From Aphrocallistes beatrix (Eukaryota; Porifera; Hexactinellida; Sceptrulophora; Aphrocallistidae): a stretch of 64,000 bases of DNA. Positions within the stretch are counted from its first letter, which is position 1, and the number at the start of each line of letters is the position of its first letter. The notes under the pieces were generated by a model. That model ran no database searches, had not been told where the DNA came from, and saw nothing but the letters and a program-made list of their open reading frames with translations. Positions 1 to 11,560 of the stretch are shown here, in pieces. Position numbers and translations under genes: made by a program. Where the stretch lies: contig OY725491.1 in the NCBI GenBank assembly GCA_963281255.1, positions 3,844,001 through 3,908,000 of the forward strand, in the 5' to 3' direction.

Positions 1-292
1 TCTAGCCCAAATTTCAGGTGCAGCTGAAGATTCCATTCCTTGGCTAGTCCCGAAATAGTTAGCCGGACACTCGCCGAAATGTTTCTTCCAGGATTCGCCA
101 TACTCATCTGAATTGTCTTTCTTCCTCTCTTCAGTCCATTTGAGACATTTGCTGCACACGAGTTCATAGAGGACGTAGTCTAATACCTTACCGCTATATA
201 CCTCAATTGCAGCCACGCGAACTCTTGATTCGAATAGTGCCCTCTCTGATGCCAAGAAGCGTCGTTGCTTACATTACAATTCTTACAGTTTA
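1..292 (-). pseudogene. Mutator-like (MULE) transposase fragment, cut by window edge
   Basis: On the minus strand the translation reads DASWHQRGHYSN, then after a frameshift AAIEVYSGKVLDYVLYELVC, a cysteine-rich stretch, then GECPANYFGTSQGMESSAAP. This is the core of the Mutator-like transposase family common in invertebrates (first catalytic Asp in the D-x-S-x-x-x-x-RG region, then KVLDYE and CP-x-NY-GTS-x-x-ME). The same motifs recur at 15.6-17.0 kb and 18.7-20.7 kb. At least one frameshift lies near position 240, and the rest of the gene lies beyond the left edge. It is a dead copy of a cut-and-paste transposase. The family assignment is from motif recognition only. Confidence 0.7.
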
Positions 293-1230
293 GGAAATTT
301 GATGTGTCGGCTGTGTCGTCTCCAAGTTTAGTTGACATAAACATGGATTGCTGACAGATTCGACCAATTTCAAGAGGGAAACTTTGTTCATGCGCTTCCA
401 GGTATTCTGTATCCTATGGAGATTGCTCGATGGGTTAGCGGTGTACGAACTGCACGACTTAGGGATTAATAAACGTCACACCACACCGTAGCACTAGGAG
501 TCCGATGGGATGGCCGAAAGACATATCGACTTCGTCAAACAAGTGATACGTTGCTTGATGCTCGATCGCCACCAAGAAAAGGGTTCCTGGCCATCGTTGT
601 TGCAAAATATTGCTTTATAAAGCAATAATCTGGACAACGCGTCGAGTAAAATATCTCCACCCATATTGCTGTTCGGCCTTCAGCTGAGGTCACCAATCAA
701 TATGCTCATTAGCACTGGTAATACTCCAACAAAAGTTATAGGGTCATCCAGTCAGTATCTCGAAACAACGGTAAAGAGGAGGCAAGAATTGAGTGAAATT
801 GCACGATAAAACCAAGAGTGTGCCAATCGGGGGAAGTATGTGATAAAATGGAGAAGTATGATCATGGCAAGAAAAAATCCAACAAATCCAACCATTGAAG
901 ATTGGTTCATGATTAGTATGAAGGACTATTCTTATACATGTTAGTTTGTAGTAAGAGAGAGACTGTCACACTTGTCAACCTCCTTTGTATTAATATTCAT
1001 TACGCTCCATTAAATTTCAGCAAGATATAGATATGCTATATAGTTTGTATTTTGCACGTAAGTCTTGAAGTAATCCATGGTTAATACCGTGAAAAGGTTC
1101 TAGTTACGTAGGCTGTGTAGTATAGAGTATACTCCGCATAAAGCTTTACCTCACAATAGAAATCATTGTGAAATCATTATAGTCTACATGAGACAAAAAA
1201 GTTATGTTTATATTTTTTTACATTTTTTTA
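293..1230. other. No recognisable gene
   Basis: All frames are broken by stops. The stretch 340-620 has higher GC and might be old coding sequence, but I could not match it to a family. Confidence 0.5.
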
Positions 1231-1825
1231 TACAGGGTGTAACAAAATTGATGCCCTATCACAGAAGGTCAATCGGTTTTCCATTTGTTTGGGAAAAATC
1301 TTGGCATGAAAGGTCTCTTGTTGCTTTTAGCACCGATAGTATTCCTTAATCAATCACTGATGTCCTCTCTTAAAAAAACCGAAAAACTGGGTTAGTTTTG
1401 ACAAGAAAACTCCCACCAAACATATCCGAATACATTTTCCAACAAAACGGTGCTCCTGCTCACAAGGCTATAAGGACACAGGATTGGGGCAAACAACATC
1501 TAAAAGCATTCTGGACGAAAGGTACCTGGCCTGCCAACTCCTCAGACTTGAATCCAATCGAGAATTTGCGGGCTATTGTGCAGAGCGGAGTCGATGACAT
1601 GGAGGAGGCAACGAATCTAAAAGTTCTTGAAAATTAGCTGAAATTCGTATGGACGCAGTTAACCCTCGATATTTAGATAACCTTGTTAGCAGTATGCCTG
1701 AGAAGGGTTATACATGTGTTAAACTTAATGGTGGAATTATTGGAAAGTGATTAATGAACTGCTCCTTTCTAATCGAAAATTATTATTACTAATTTGATAG
1801 GGCATCAATTTTATTACACCCTGTA
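1231..1825 (+). mobile_element. Internally deleted Tc1-like element with 31-bp TIRs
   Basis: The left end begins TACAGGGTGTAACAAAAT and continues to 1261. The right end (1795-1825) is its reverse complement with one mismatch over 31 bases. The outer TA dinucleotides fit the TA target site of Tc1/mariner elements. At 595 bp the element is less than half the usual length, and only the 3' part of the transposase gene remains, so it is a non-autonomous deletion derivative. Confidence 0.9.
1398..1637 (+). pseudogene. Tc1-like transposase, C-terminal remnant (79 codons)
   Basis: The remnant contains QQNGAPAHKA (the second catalytic position, usually QDNAPxH or QQDGAPAH, here with Asn in place of Asp) and WPANSSDLNPIENL, which carries the third, Glu, residue of the DDE triad. 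The DNA-binding N-terminus and first catalytic Asp are missing. It lies inside matched terminal repeats, so an internal deletion removed the 5' part of the gene. The Asp-to-Asn change at the second catalytic position would itself abolish activity. A full-length Tc1 transposase is about 340 residues. Confidence 0.85.
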
Positions 1826-2244
1826 CATTGTTTCATACACAATTGATGGATTTTGAAAAATATTCGAGACTAGCTTCAACTGATTGACAAATAGGATTTA
1901 GGGGTGTAAATTTTCGCAAATTATTTGCTATCTGACAGCAACATCTTCACTTCTACCATTTATTCGAATCACTCTGTGGTATCATTAATTGAAAAGTATC
2001 TTCTATCTGAAATATCAATTTTAATCTGGGGCAGGTAATGGGGCTACAACATTCCGGCTCCTCTCCTAGGATATATTGTACAATACATTTCTTTAATTTG
2101 CAAAAATTATTTTTTTTTAATTTTCTAGTCTATACGGGGTTAATCTTTTCAATACAATGTAAGTACTTATTATATTGAGATATTACCTGCGATCATAGCC
2201 TACTATAATAAGGCCTCAGAGTAACTTGCGAATTTGGCACTAGG
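1826..2244. other. No recognisable feature
   Basis: AT-rich sequence with no long frame, no repeat boundary and no motif that I can name. Confidence 0.5.
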
Positions 2245-2967
2245 CAAGGTTGAGTCAAATCAATTTGATTTGAAAAAAACTTCATTTTTTGATTTGATTT
2301 GATTGAGTTGGTTAATAAGAAATGATTGAGTCGATTGATCTGAATGTTGTCATTGAATAAAATAAAATGATCTGAATTATCTGAAATTTCATTTAAATTA
2401 ATGGAATTGAATTGGATTGAATTGAATTGGATTGGATTGGATTGAATTGAATTGATTTGAATTGAATTGATTTGATTTGAATTGATTTGAACTGATTATA
2501 ATTGATTCGAGTTATCTGAATTGATGTTTATTTGAATGACCGTATATACTCGAATAGTTTCCGGCCCTCGAACCATCCCCCTCCAAAAAGAAGGTTCTAA
2601 ATTTCTTGGTTCACTCGTGCGGTTATATTTATCGAAAGCTCTCTTGCATATGTATTGTGAAACATTTATTTTTCTTCAGGGGCTAAATGCTAAATGGGGC
2701 TAAAATTATCTACGGTATTTGAATTGAATTAAATTAAATTGAATTGATTTGAATTGATTTGATTTGAATTGAATTGAATTGATTTGAATTGATTTGAATT
2801 GAGTCGAATTGATTGATTTGAATTGAATTGAATAATTAAAATGAATGAGCTGAACGATTTGAATAAGCGCAAATGATTGAATTGATTGATCTGGTGTGTT
2901 TTATGTAAATGATCAGATGCAATATTACAAAAAAATAATTCAAATCATTGAGTTTGACACAACCTTG
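2245..2967. mobile_element. hAT-type MITE, copy 1, with 8-bp TSD
   Basis: The left end reads CAAGGTTGAGTCAAA and the right end TTTGACACAACCTTG, so the terminal inverted repeats match at 14 of 15 positions. The octamer GCACTAGG lies directly outside both ends (2237-2244 and 2968-2975), a perfect 8-bp duplication as hAT transposases make. The interior is an ATTGA/TTTGA microsatellite split by a smaller nested MITE at 2539-2716. A second copy lies inverted at 19529-20168 with its own perfect octamer. There is no coding capacity. Confidence 0.92.
2539..2716. mobile_element. Small MITE (ACCGTA ends) nested in the hAT MITE
   Basis: It begins ACCGTATATACTCGAATAG and ends TTATCTACGGT, giving short inverted ends, with a non-repetitive interior inside an ATTGA-type microsatellite. 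The identical insertion is present in the other hAT MITE copy (19785-19963), so it was already there when that element amplified. The family is unknown to me. Confidence 0.6.
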
Positions 2968-3289
2968 GCACTAGGGATGCAGTAGAAGATGGTTGAAGAA
3001 ATACATGAGCTGCCTTAAATCATAAACAAAGCACAATAGAGCTTAGGAATGTATTACCAGCATATATAAATATGGTGTCAAAGCACCCATATCCGTTAAA
3101 ATTTAGATTAGTCATCAAATGATTGCGCAACAGGCTATATTTGGTCAAATTTAGTGATTTTCAGAGGTCGTTTAAGGGCACTTCTAAGTGTTTTTATTAT
3201 AAAGTTTTTCGCATAGAACTGAGAAGTGAATGTGTTAATACTAAAAATTTGGAATTTTTTCATGGAATGTTCTTACATTCCAGTGTTGC
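2968..3289. other. No recognisable feature
   Basis: A 73-codon frame at 3123-3344 runs into the inverted repeat that follows and resembles nothing I know. I treat it as chance. Confidence 0.5.
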
Positions 3290-3630
3290 TATGGAAACGT
3301 GTTTTGGTCAGTTGGGGCTATATCTTGAAAACAGCGATAGATAGACATTCTAATATAATCCCATTTGATAGCAAATAGGCTACTTCCTATTAAGTTATAA
3401 TACAATTTCTGTGTCTAAATTCAATAATTTACGAGTTATTAGACAATTTATCATATTGGTCACATTTGGTAATTTGTCGAATATCTCGTAAACCTTTGAA
3501 TTTAGACACAGAAATTGTATTATAGCTAAATAGGAAGTAGCCTATTTGCTATCAAATGGGATTATATTTGAATGTCTAGCTATCGCTGTTTTCAAGATAT
3601 AGCCCCAACTGACCAAAACACGTTTCCATA
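3290..3630. repeat. Foldback inverted repeat, arms of about 147 bp
   Basis: The sequence from 3290 (TATGGAAACGTGTTTTGGTC) to about 3436 returns as its reverse complement from about 3485 to 3630, with scattered mismatches and a spacer of roughly 48 bases. It would fold into one long hairpin, like a foldback MITE. I see no clear target duplication. Confidence 0.85.
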
Positions 3631-3639
3631 GTAAGAGCA

Positions 3640-3790
3640 TATTGGATATAGTGATAATGGTGGGGACACATAATTTTGTCCAAATGATGACTATATCCAT
3701 ATTATCCAAAATATAGTGATAATATAGATATAGTGATAATGGTTATAGTAAAAATGAATATAGTGATAATGGATATAGTGATACACTAAT
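3640..3790. repeat. Degenerate minisatellite, unit ATATAGTGATAATGG
   Basis: The motif ATATAGTGATAATGG and close variants recur at least six times with irregular spacing directly beside the foldback repeat. Confidence 0.7.
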
Positions 3791-4059
3791 AAGATTATTC
3801 AATTTTATAGGTAAAGTTTACAAATAATATTTAATAAATCCCTGTTTGAGATGATTAAACCTCAATTTGGACAATTATAGTAAGCAATACCCAAAAGAGT
3901 ATCGAAGAGGAATACTATGAAAACAATAGTCAAAGTGTAGGTAAAAAGTAACGTTCTACTTCGTATAAATAATATCCATACTGGTTTGCTTTTTTCAATG
4001 TTTTTACAATGAGTCTTACAATGAGTTTCTACAATGAATTTTCTACAGTTTCTAAAATG

Positions 4060-5395
4060 TGTACCCATTATCCATTTTTGAGAATCGAGGTTGTGGTGAG
4101 ACATGAATGTTTTCATCTTCTCGAGCATCATCTATTGTCAATTCTCCAATAGTCAGCTCATCTGAATCAACATTGACATAGTTAGAAAAATCATCATTAA
4201 ATAATTCTGGAGGCAGCGGGAACTCAGTATCTTAAATACTGGCATTGACTTCAGAAGTGATTTCGGTGTTAGCCAATGACAATGTTCCAAATGCCTTTGC
4301 GAAGCAATTAATAATAGTCTGCGACTTCACTTGTCTCAATGCAAGTGCAATCCTTAATATAGCTTGTTTGATATCAATAGCCATAGCCATTTTTTCTCAG
4401 GAAAATTCCAATCTTCGAGCCGATCTAAAACATATTCCATAAGACTCTTTCGGTAAATGCCTTGAGATTCATTATGATACCACAGTCACAAGTTTGGATC
4501 ACAATAGTTGTGTTGGGGGCAACATAATACACTCTACATGCGACAAACGTGACATGTCTCGTTTGTGCACTGAAGCTTTATCCATCAATAAACACACCTT
4601 TCGATTTTATCTGCGCATTCTGAAATTGAATTCATCAATAAATGCAGTAAACAATGCTCCCATCATCCAAGCTTTTGTGTTATATCTGTCAGTGACGGGT
4701 AAGGAGTGCATATAACCTTTAATAGGACGGGGTTAGCATACTTGCTGATTATGGTTAGCCTGACCTTTTCGCTCTCATCAGCGTTGCCACAAGCAGTAAA
4801 TATTGTTTTGTCTTGCTTAATTCCGCGGATAGCCTCTTTATTCATACTGAATTCTAATGTGAACTTTGGTAAAACATTAGTATAATAGTTCCATCTCATC
4901 ACAATTATAGCTGTCTGAAAGTGAGTATTTAGACAGAATTTCAGGGATTTGTATACGGAGGAAATCGTATGCAGCGGGGGTATCAGCAGAGGCGGCTTCT
5001 CCGTGTTGTTTACCGAAAGAAATGTCATTGCGTTTTTCCCAGCTTTGTAACCAACCACGTAATGGGATAGGGTCAATGTTGTATATCTTTGCTAGGATTT
5101 CAATTTTAGACATGAATATACCTATCAATGGGAACGGACATCTCTCGCACGTCCGTAAACCACACTAATAATGCTTTGTCGAGGTCTTCATGGGCCGACA
5201 TTAGCTTGCGCTTTGCTGCTGGTGTCATTGTAATTAGTATTCCAGAAGAATTGCTCTTCTTGATGTTTGATATTGACGATTGGGAAATTTGAAATCTCTG
5301 TAACTTCGTCTGAGTAGTGCCGTCACGCAAAGCCTCAATAACCTCAAGTTTTGCATTGCTGAAAGTGACTTCCGCTTTGTTTATTATTTTCCATG
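4060..5395 (-). pseudogene. pogo/Tigger-type (CENP-B-like) transposase relic
   Basis: Reading down the minus strand: an N-terminal helix-turn-helix region with QSSISNIKKS and KALLVWFTDVR (typical CENP-B/pogo DNA-binding domain), a second HTH with GWLQSWEKR, then CDEMELLYYTN with the first catalytic Asp, KQDKTIFTACGNADESEKVR, W-x-x-x-L-F-T-A-F-I-D, LLMDKASVHKR, and finally IKQAILRIALALRQVKSQTI and an acidic C-terminus. This order is that of pogo/Tigger DDE transposases. The frame is broken by several stops and shifts (near 4430, 4490, 4650, 4900 and 5100), so it is dead. I found no clear terminal repeats around it. A second, different relic of the superfamily lies at 35.9-37.0 kb. Confidence 0.8.
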
Positions 5396-5902
5396 ATGTA
5401 AATAACTAATTATACGCTACATTAAAAGTAAAATAACTGTTAAGTTGTTATAATAATTCAGTCAGCTTCCGGTACACGATAACCACCAATGAAATTCCCC
5501 CTAGAGAAAGTACTACGTAGTCAGAATTGAGGTTAATATGTAATGATCAACGTAGATGAGGCGTCAACTATAATGCAGAAAGATAAATTATGGGACAACA
5601 AAAAATCGTTTCTTTTATAATGCAAATACATTGGGATCGAACGGTAGTGACTTATGCATATCAAAAGGACTATTTGTGATAAAATTAATTGGTTCATGTC
5701 AGAACCAATAAATTATCAGACTTTTATGATGCGATTCACACGATTCTATTTCAAATGATTGAATACAGTTATTTTGAGCCTTTAATTTGATAGTTAAAAG
5801 TTATTTTATGATCAAATTGATTGATTATACATATAACACCCTTTAATTGTTGTTAACGACATAGACTGAAATTGGTTGATTATTCAAGTTTAATAATATT
5901 TA
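5396..5902. other. No recognisable feature
   Basis: AT-rich sequence between the pogo relic and the mariner left end. Confidence 0.5.
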
Positions 5903-7217
5903 CAAGGGCCATGCCAAAAGTTTCCCGATTTATGATAGATAAGATAGCCATATGTCTAATTAAGTTATTAAAATTTTTCAAAGTATATTCCATCGCAATC
6001 AATACACTTGCATTCTCTCAAACCATTTTTTGACTACTTCACCTCACTCTTCCTTGTCGATGGTCGAGACCGCTTCAAAATAGGCGTCGACGGCCTCTTC
6101 GTCGCAAGAAAATCGTCTTCCTTTTAACATAGTCTTGACCTTTGAAAAAAAAAGAGGTCACAAGGGGCCAAATCAGGGGAATATGGAAGGTGAGGCAGTA
6201 ATTGAACCCCTTCCGCCTCCAGAAAGTCCAAAGTTCGGACGGCTGGGTGGGCTGGTGCATTATCATGATGCCAGAGTAGTCCCCGAGTTCCACACTTTGG
6301 ACGTCGTTCACGCAATGCTTGGAGCACGCCAGGAATACAAACCTCGCAATACCATTGCGCGTTTACAGTCTTGCGATAATCAATGGAACAGTCTTTATGA
6401 CCACTTTTGTTGAAAAATGACGCAACCATCATCTTACCAGCACTCCTATACCGCCGAATCTTGGTGGGGGGTGCGTCATCTTGTGCACACCATACCATCG
6501 ATTGCCTCTTAGATTCGGGATCGTAATGGTATATCCAGCTATCATCACCAGTTATTATATCCCAACTCGCTTTGAACCACCTCCGTTGAATTTCCTGCGC
6601 ATGAAGTTGAACCAATCAACCCGAACTTTTTTTTTGAATTTCTTTTAGAAAATGTGGGACCCAACGCGCAGTTAAATTTTCTTAGACCCAAATGTTCGTG
6701 AATAATTGATTGTATAGCTGCCGATCCGATGCCGATATACCCTTCTATGTCCTCAATTGTAAACCTTGGATCTTCCTCAACCATCAGACGTACTTTATCA
6801 ACTTTTTCAGGCAAAGTCGCCGTTAAAGGCCTCCAGCTCCGAGCATTATCTTCAAGTGAAGCTCTACCACGTTTGAAGTTAGCATACCATTAATAGACAG
6901 TTGTTCTTGAAGGTGCATGATCATCAAAACATTTTTTGAGCCTTTCGAAGCAGTTTTCCTGGCTTAAAACATCTTTAAAATCATAATAGATCACTGCTCT
7001 GAAATGTTCGCGAGTTATTTCCATTAATAAATTAATATTAAATCTCAAAATTGAAAGTGCGAGTTATAAAAATGCTTATAAAATGCAATCAAATAGTGCG
7101 ATTATAATGAAATTTAAAACTTAAGCTCATACTTTACTATAAAGTATTATCTGTTAACATTAAAATTATGGGAGTACTATAAAGTACCTAATCCGGAAAC
7201 TTTTAGCATCACCTACG
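5903..7217 (-). mobile_element. mariner element with imperfect TIRs
   Basis: The left end (TACAAGGGCCATGCCAAAAG) and the reverse complement of the right end (CGTAGGTGATGCTAAAAG) are related imperfect inverted repeats, both followed by TTTCC and GATT. TA lies outside each end. The 1.3 kb length is normal for mariner, and the transposase relic fills the interior. Confidence 0.8.
5965..7024 (-). pseudogene. mariner transposase (DD34D) relic
   Basis: The natural start is at 7024 (MEITREHFRAVIYYDFK), followed by the HTH region with CFERLKKCF, WYANFKRGRASLEDNAR and the linker. The catalytic core shows ITGDDSWIYHYDP, WHHDNAPAHPAVRTLDFLE and YSPDLAPCDLFFF. The last two acidic residues are separated by 34 residues, the mariner signature. 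Near the end comes VKKWFERMQVY followed by a YFEK-type tail. A stop interrupts the HTH (before WYANF), and frameshifts lie near 6600 and 6120, so it encodes no working protein. The usual length is about 345 residues, which fits the span. Confidence 0.88.
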
Positions 7218-7409
7218 TAGTAATATGAACTGTGAATTCAAATTGACCTTGCATTCAGGATTAGTTGATTTAATACAAAGTGAATTCTATTTATCACGAA
7301 CATTAATTTTATGAAACAGTTCTGATTTTTTTAATGTAACTGCAGACAAATGACAATTCAGTATACTTAGTAGAGAACAAGAAAGCGACGTATTGTTCTT
7401 CTAATATCC

Positions 7410-8354
7410 CCAAGTGCCCACTGGGTAACTCTGTCCGCATTCCTCGCACCGCAAGCAAGCGAAGCGCGCTTGTACAGTGGAACCTCCATAATCCGACATT
7501 CAATGGGAGACGAAAAAAATGTCGGATTAGCAAATTGTTGGAAGATTGAATAACCTCCATAATCCGAAATTTGTGGAAAATCAGCAAAATGTCGGATTAT
7601 GGAGGTAAAATAACCTCCATACCGTAATCCGACATTATTTGATAGACGAAAAAATTGCCGGAATATACAGGTCGAATTCGCATTACTGGAAAATCATTAA
7701 ATTGTCGGATTCCGGAATAGCGAGGTGTCGGATTATAGAGGTTGTTTTCTATAGAAAAACGATCCGTGAACAGAAATAATATCGGTTTAGAGAAATGTCT
7801 GATTACAGAGGTGTCGGATTACAGAGGTTCCACTGTATATACGTATATATATATATATCTGTAACGAATTGATTGAAGAAACTGCCAGGCGTAGATAGCT
7901 GATTTTTGGCATGTGGAGTATTTTGGCTATGGCTCGACTAAGTTCTGAGCTCAGACGAAAATGTTTACTCATCATGTAATTATGACGCCATTGTTACCTT
8001 TTTTATAATTAGAAATTTCAGTTTTTCGACTCTGTCATTTTAGGTGATAGAAGGCTGAAATTTTAAAAGAATGTGTATATTAATATATCTCACATATGAT
8101 ACAACAATCATCCAAAATGATGATTCATCACTCTGTTATGATGTCTTCATTACGCATCATTGAAAAATTGACAAATTTGGATATTTCATGCATATCGATT
8201 ATAATTATCAGTAGGATAGACAGAGATTTTATCTCCCTTATAATCAATCAATGTGACCTCAGGCGGACACTTTGTTTCCGCCTGTCGCGCAGTGTAAGCA
8301 AGCGAAGCGCGCTTGTACATATAAATATATTAATCAAGTTTTAATAATATGGAT
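7410..8354 (+). repeat. Terminal-hairpin repeat, two units, interrupted by a pogo MITE
   Basis: Two copies of the GC-rich end (GCAAGCAAGCGAAGCGCG followed by CTTGTA) occur at about 7450 and 8310. The second follows a roughly 450-bp core that starts CTGTAACGAATTGATTGAAG next to a TA microsatellite. The motif TTAATCAAGTTTTAATAATATGGAT-like (8331-8354) closes the element. Relative to that closing motif, the core is inverted compared with the copies at 12.7, 26.1 and 53.0 kb. See the tandem array at 12685 for the family description. Confidence 0.8.
7475..7835. mobile_element. pogo-type MITE with CAGTGGAACC ends, TA target
   Basis: The left end is CAGTGGAACCTCCATAATCC and the right end GGATTACAGAGGTTCCACTG, flanked by TA on both sides (7473-7474 and 7836-7837). 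TCGGATTA-type motifs recur inside. Such ends and the TA duplication are typical of Tigger/pogo MITEs. It inserted exactly at the TA after the hairpin end of the surrounding repeat. Relatives lie at 37.7, 38.1, 46.5 and 63.5 kb. Confidence 0.85.
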
Positions 8355-8564
8355 GATATCATTATATCCAATAAAACTTGCATGGGATTTGATTGGAGAT
8401 GCATCTAAAGCAGTATATTATCATTTTATCCAATATATCACTATATATATTATGTACAAACTTGGCAACTTGAAAATAAGTAAGCTGTTAATGTTCCATA
8501 GTTAATTGAAATTAGAAACTCTCTTCGTTTGGTAGAGAATAGTTCTTTAAATTGATATTATATA

Positions 8565-9039
8565 CACTGCCCTACCAAAAGTATTCGTACACCTCAATAT
8601 TTCCCATTAAAATAGTACTAAAATGGCTATACTAAAGAATGATCATGCAGTTAAAATATAAGAGATATAGTATATTTGATTTCAGATTCGTATTCTACGC
8701 ATTTGAATTACCTATTTTCGAAGTTTCAAATCAATTGCTAATTGCCAAGGTTAAAATTCCCGACCTGTGCCACCATGTACCACTTTTCTAGAGTCTCAAC
8801 CACTGTAGCAGATGGTGATAGGTGACACAGGGTAGCACAGGATGATAAATTTCGGCATAGTTAAAACTTAATTGATTTGAAAACTCTAAAATAGGTAATT
8901 CAAATGCGTAGAATACGAATCTGAAATCAAATATACTGTATCTCGTATAGTTTAACTGCATGACAGTTCAGTAATAGACGCATTTAGTACTATTTTAATG
9001 GGAATATTGAGGTGTACGAATACTTTTGGTAGGGTAGTG
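8565..9039. mobile_element. Tc1-type foldback MITE with arms of about 190 bp
   Basis: It begins CACTGCCCTACCAAAAGTAT and ends ATACTTTTGGTAGGGTAGTG, with TA outside both ends. The inverted match continues far inward, including GATTTCAGATTCGTATTC on the left and its complement GAATACGAATCTGAAATC on the right. The element is therefore one long imperfect hairpin of about 475 bp. There is no coding sequence. Confidence 0.9.
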
Positions 9040-9099
9040 TATATTCGTCTTTTCTAGCCGTACAGCCGTACAGAAAAAGGCAGCTCCTATAATACAAAT

Positions 9100-9340
9100 T
9101 TCTTTAAAAATACCAAAGATTTCGCGCATTTGAAGATATACTCAGCCTTGGTCGGGCAATTTTCCAGTACCTCGAAGTCATACCCAAGGATGAGTATAGC
9201 AAGACGTTTGAAAATTGGATTAAAAGGCTAAATTCTGTTGTAAAGTATAAAGGAGATTACTTTGAACATTCTTAGTAAAATCTTCCAATTTACACAATTA
9301 TTTTTTGTTTTAGTGGGGTGTTATTAGTATTGAATGCCCC
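9100..9340 (+). pseudogene. mariner transposase C-terminus and right end
   Basis: The translation IPKDEYSKTFENWIKRLN followed by KYKGDYFEHS and a stop is the C-terminal tail of a mariner transposase. About 60 bases later the sequence ATTGAATGCCCCTA resembles the ATTGAATGCCCTAAG end of the mariner at 53488-54816, so both belong to one family. Everything 5' of the tail is lost. Confidence 0.7.
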
Positions 9341-10149
9341 TATACGAATAAAGAGAAAGTAAAATAATTTCCAAGGCTAACTGTTCTTATCCATGGCACA
9401 GTGGCCGGTATATAGGCTTTAGGGCGAATTATCGATGGTGATAAATCCTGTTATATTGGTAATTTTCAGAATCTACACACTCTAAAACTAACACTTGCAA
9501 AGTTTGAACAGGAAATGTTTATTTGTATCCAAGATATGACATTCTAAAAGTGTTTTCTATTCTTAGAAATTGCTCAAGTCTAAGTATATCATCGCGTTTG
9601 ACCTTTCCATTATGGGGTCAATTGGATTAAATATGTTCAATAACTTTGACTACAAACCATATTCTAAATTTGTGAATGTTTTCTATTAATATGTTTCTCT
9701 TCAGCATCTTATTTTTTGGACTTCTTATCTGCGGTCACTGAATATTGATTTCATACCTCAGGTATGTTGCTAATTTTGCTTGCATCTTTTAAAACCCTTC
9801 CTAGCCCACTTAGTGGCTATACAGAATGCATGCTTTGGATAACAAAGGTTGATATTAGCATTTACGTAGATGGTCTACGGGTGGCGAACTATTTTTTTTT
9901 ATTGAATAAATTAACCCTAATTAATGTTCGGACAAATTAACAAAAGTCTCCCTTTCGATTAAAGATGATCATGAGTAATTTTATTGTCGTATTCATTACA
10001 CCAATTTGTTATTGTACAAATACATTTTTTAGCAGTATTAACCTTTTAAAATTACTCAGTGGTGCAGGCGGTGCTACTAGCTAATTATGCACAGTTACTC
10101 ACTTTGAATTAGAAGAACTAGAATTAATAGATCTGGCTTTCCAATCAAT
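9341..10149. other. No recognisable feature
   Basis: AT-rich sequence with no long frame and no repeat boundary that I can see. Confidence 0.5.
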
Positions 10150-10715
10150 CGGCATATTCAAGCAGCGATCGATGCTGAATAAAAAAACTGGTCTCCATTA
10201 TCTCCTTCAATACAGGCAAGCATGAAAAGGATGAGATCTTTACTCGCAGAGAAAACTAGGTTTAAAATCGATCTTCCGTTCTGTCATGGAGAGACTACAA
10301 CAACCGGAAGTGTAGCGCGAGAGTGTTTTTTAAATAAACATAAATTCATTTTAATGGGTGACGTCTACAATGAATGAACAGGATGGAGAAATGGTTGTTT
10401 ACATTATCCAATGCAATCTCTCTGCAATTTTAAGTGTTTAATAGTAATAATAAAGTGGATGCAATTAAACTTAATGAATTGTACAAGGAAACCTACGAAT
10501 TAATAATTGTAAGATTTCATTGGGCGAATATCACAACCTCACTACACAAATTATAGCCGCACTCGTCAGAATTCATAGAAACATACAACAGGGTTTTGAT
10601 CTTTAATGACTTTTCAGAGGAGGGTCTAGAAGAGTTGAATAAGTATGTTCGAAAATTTAAGGAACATTTATCAAGAAAATTCAATTTTGAAACCAACACC
10701 AAAGACCAATAGTAA
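10150..10715 (+). pseudogene. RAG1/Transib-like transposase fragment (copy B)
   Basis: In one frame NWSPLSPSIQ leads to KIDLPFCHGETTTTGSVARE, matching KWSPTSKRVS and IDIPSTQGGTTTTGNVVRR of copy A at 44-46 kb. After stops and shifts it continues with FHWANITTSLHKL, a stop in the HKLLAH zinc-ligand region, and FSEEGLEELNKYVRKFKEHL. FSEEG carries the third catalytic residue (the E962 position in RAG1 numbering). Only this C-terminal third remains; the two catalytic Asp regions are absent. Several stops make it dead. The assignment depends on the better-preserved copy A. Confidence 0.72.
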
Positions 10716-11560
10716 GATTGTGAACTGAGAGCGACCGCATATTACTTAAATACAAAATAATGATGGCCTCTAAGATAGAATCTAAACGGGGGAAAATAGA
10801 TCAGAATACATCAAGGAATTGATTGTTAATTCCGTAATATTGTGTGCGAGTGATAATCTCCAAGGTCATTTAGAATGAGTAATGAAAATATAAAACTAGA
10901 TATTTAAGTGTTAGTGCATGCTGGCGACATCTAGTCAAAATGAACATTGATGTGTGAAAAGTATTACGTACTTTGAATATTATCCATATATGTATTGATT
11001 TATAGCAAAAGTGAAAAAATATCTAGAGTATTTCAGTGATTTAAATTGAAGGCTGTTGTAAATACTCTACTTAATTTACTAGTACGGATTGATAATAAAT
11101 TTATTTAGTATGTTTCTTCTCATAGGGTTGTTATCTAATAACATAAGATTTTTAAAAATAATGGCGTAATAACTCAAAAAAATGAAGCCATACAAAAATC
11201 AAATACTTTTATTTGAATCACTGAAGATAACCTATAAGCATGTAATACATTTTAATTGTCTAGCTGCACTCTAAAGGCATAAAGCCTGTAATTGGCCATT
11301 TCCGGCCACTGTGCATGGTCCAAAAATGTATCACATGTGAGAGATCAATATTATTTTCTAAACATTTGATTGTAGATTATTTGACTTCGATACGGGAATG
11401 ATATATGTAGATCAGTTATTTATGCATAAGTCTAATATCTGCATTTTGGATTAATTGGAGCTCCCTGCACTGTTTAGAGAGGTAAACTGTACTCCAAGAC
11501 TAGTATAGTAACTAAGCGTTGATACCGTAATTGAAATTTATATTCCTTTCATTTGGAATA
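10716..11560. other. No recognisable feature
   Basis: AT-rich, non-coding in all frames. Confidence 0.5.

Noticed and set aside
300..900. Possible transposase N-terminus in the GC-richer stretch
   Set aside because: Words such as RFDQFQEGNFV and VRWDGRKTYRLR looked suggestive, but no block matched a known family in order.
3123..3344. 73-codon plus-strand frame
   Set aside because: Half of it lies in the foldback arm, and no motif is present.
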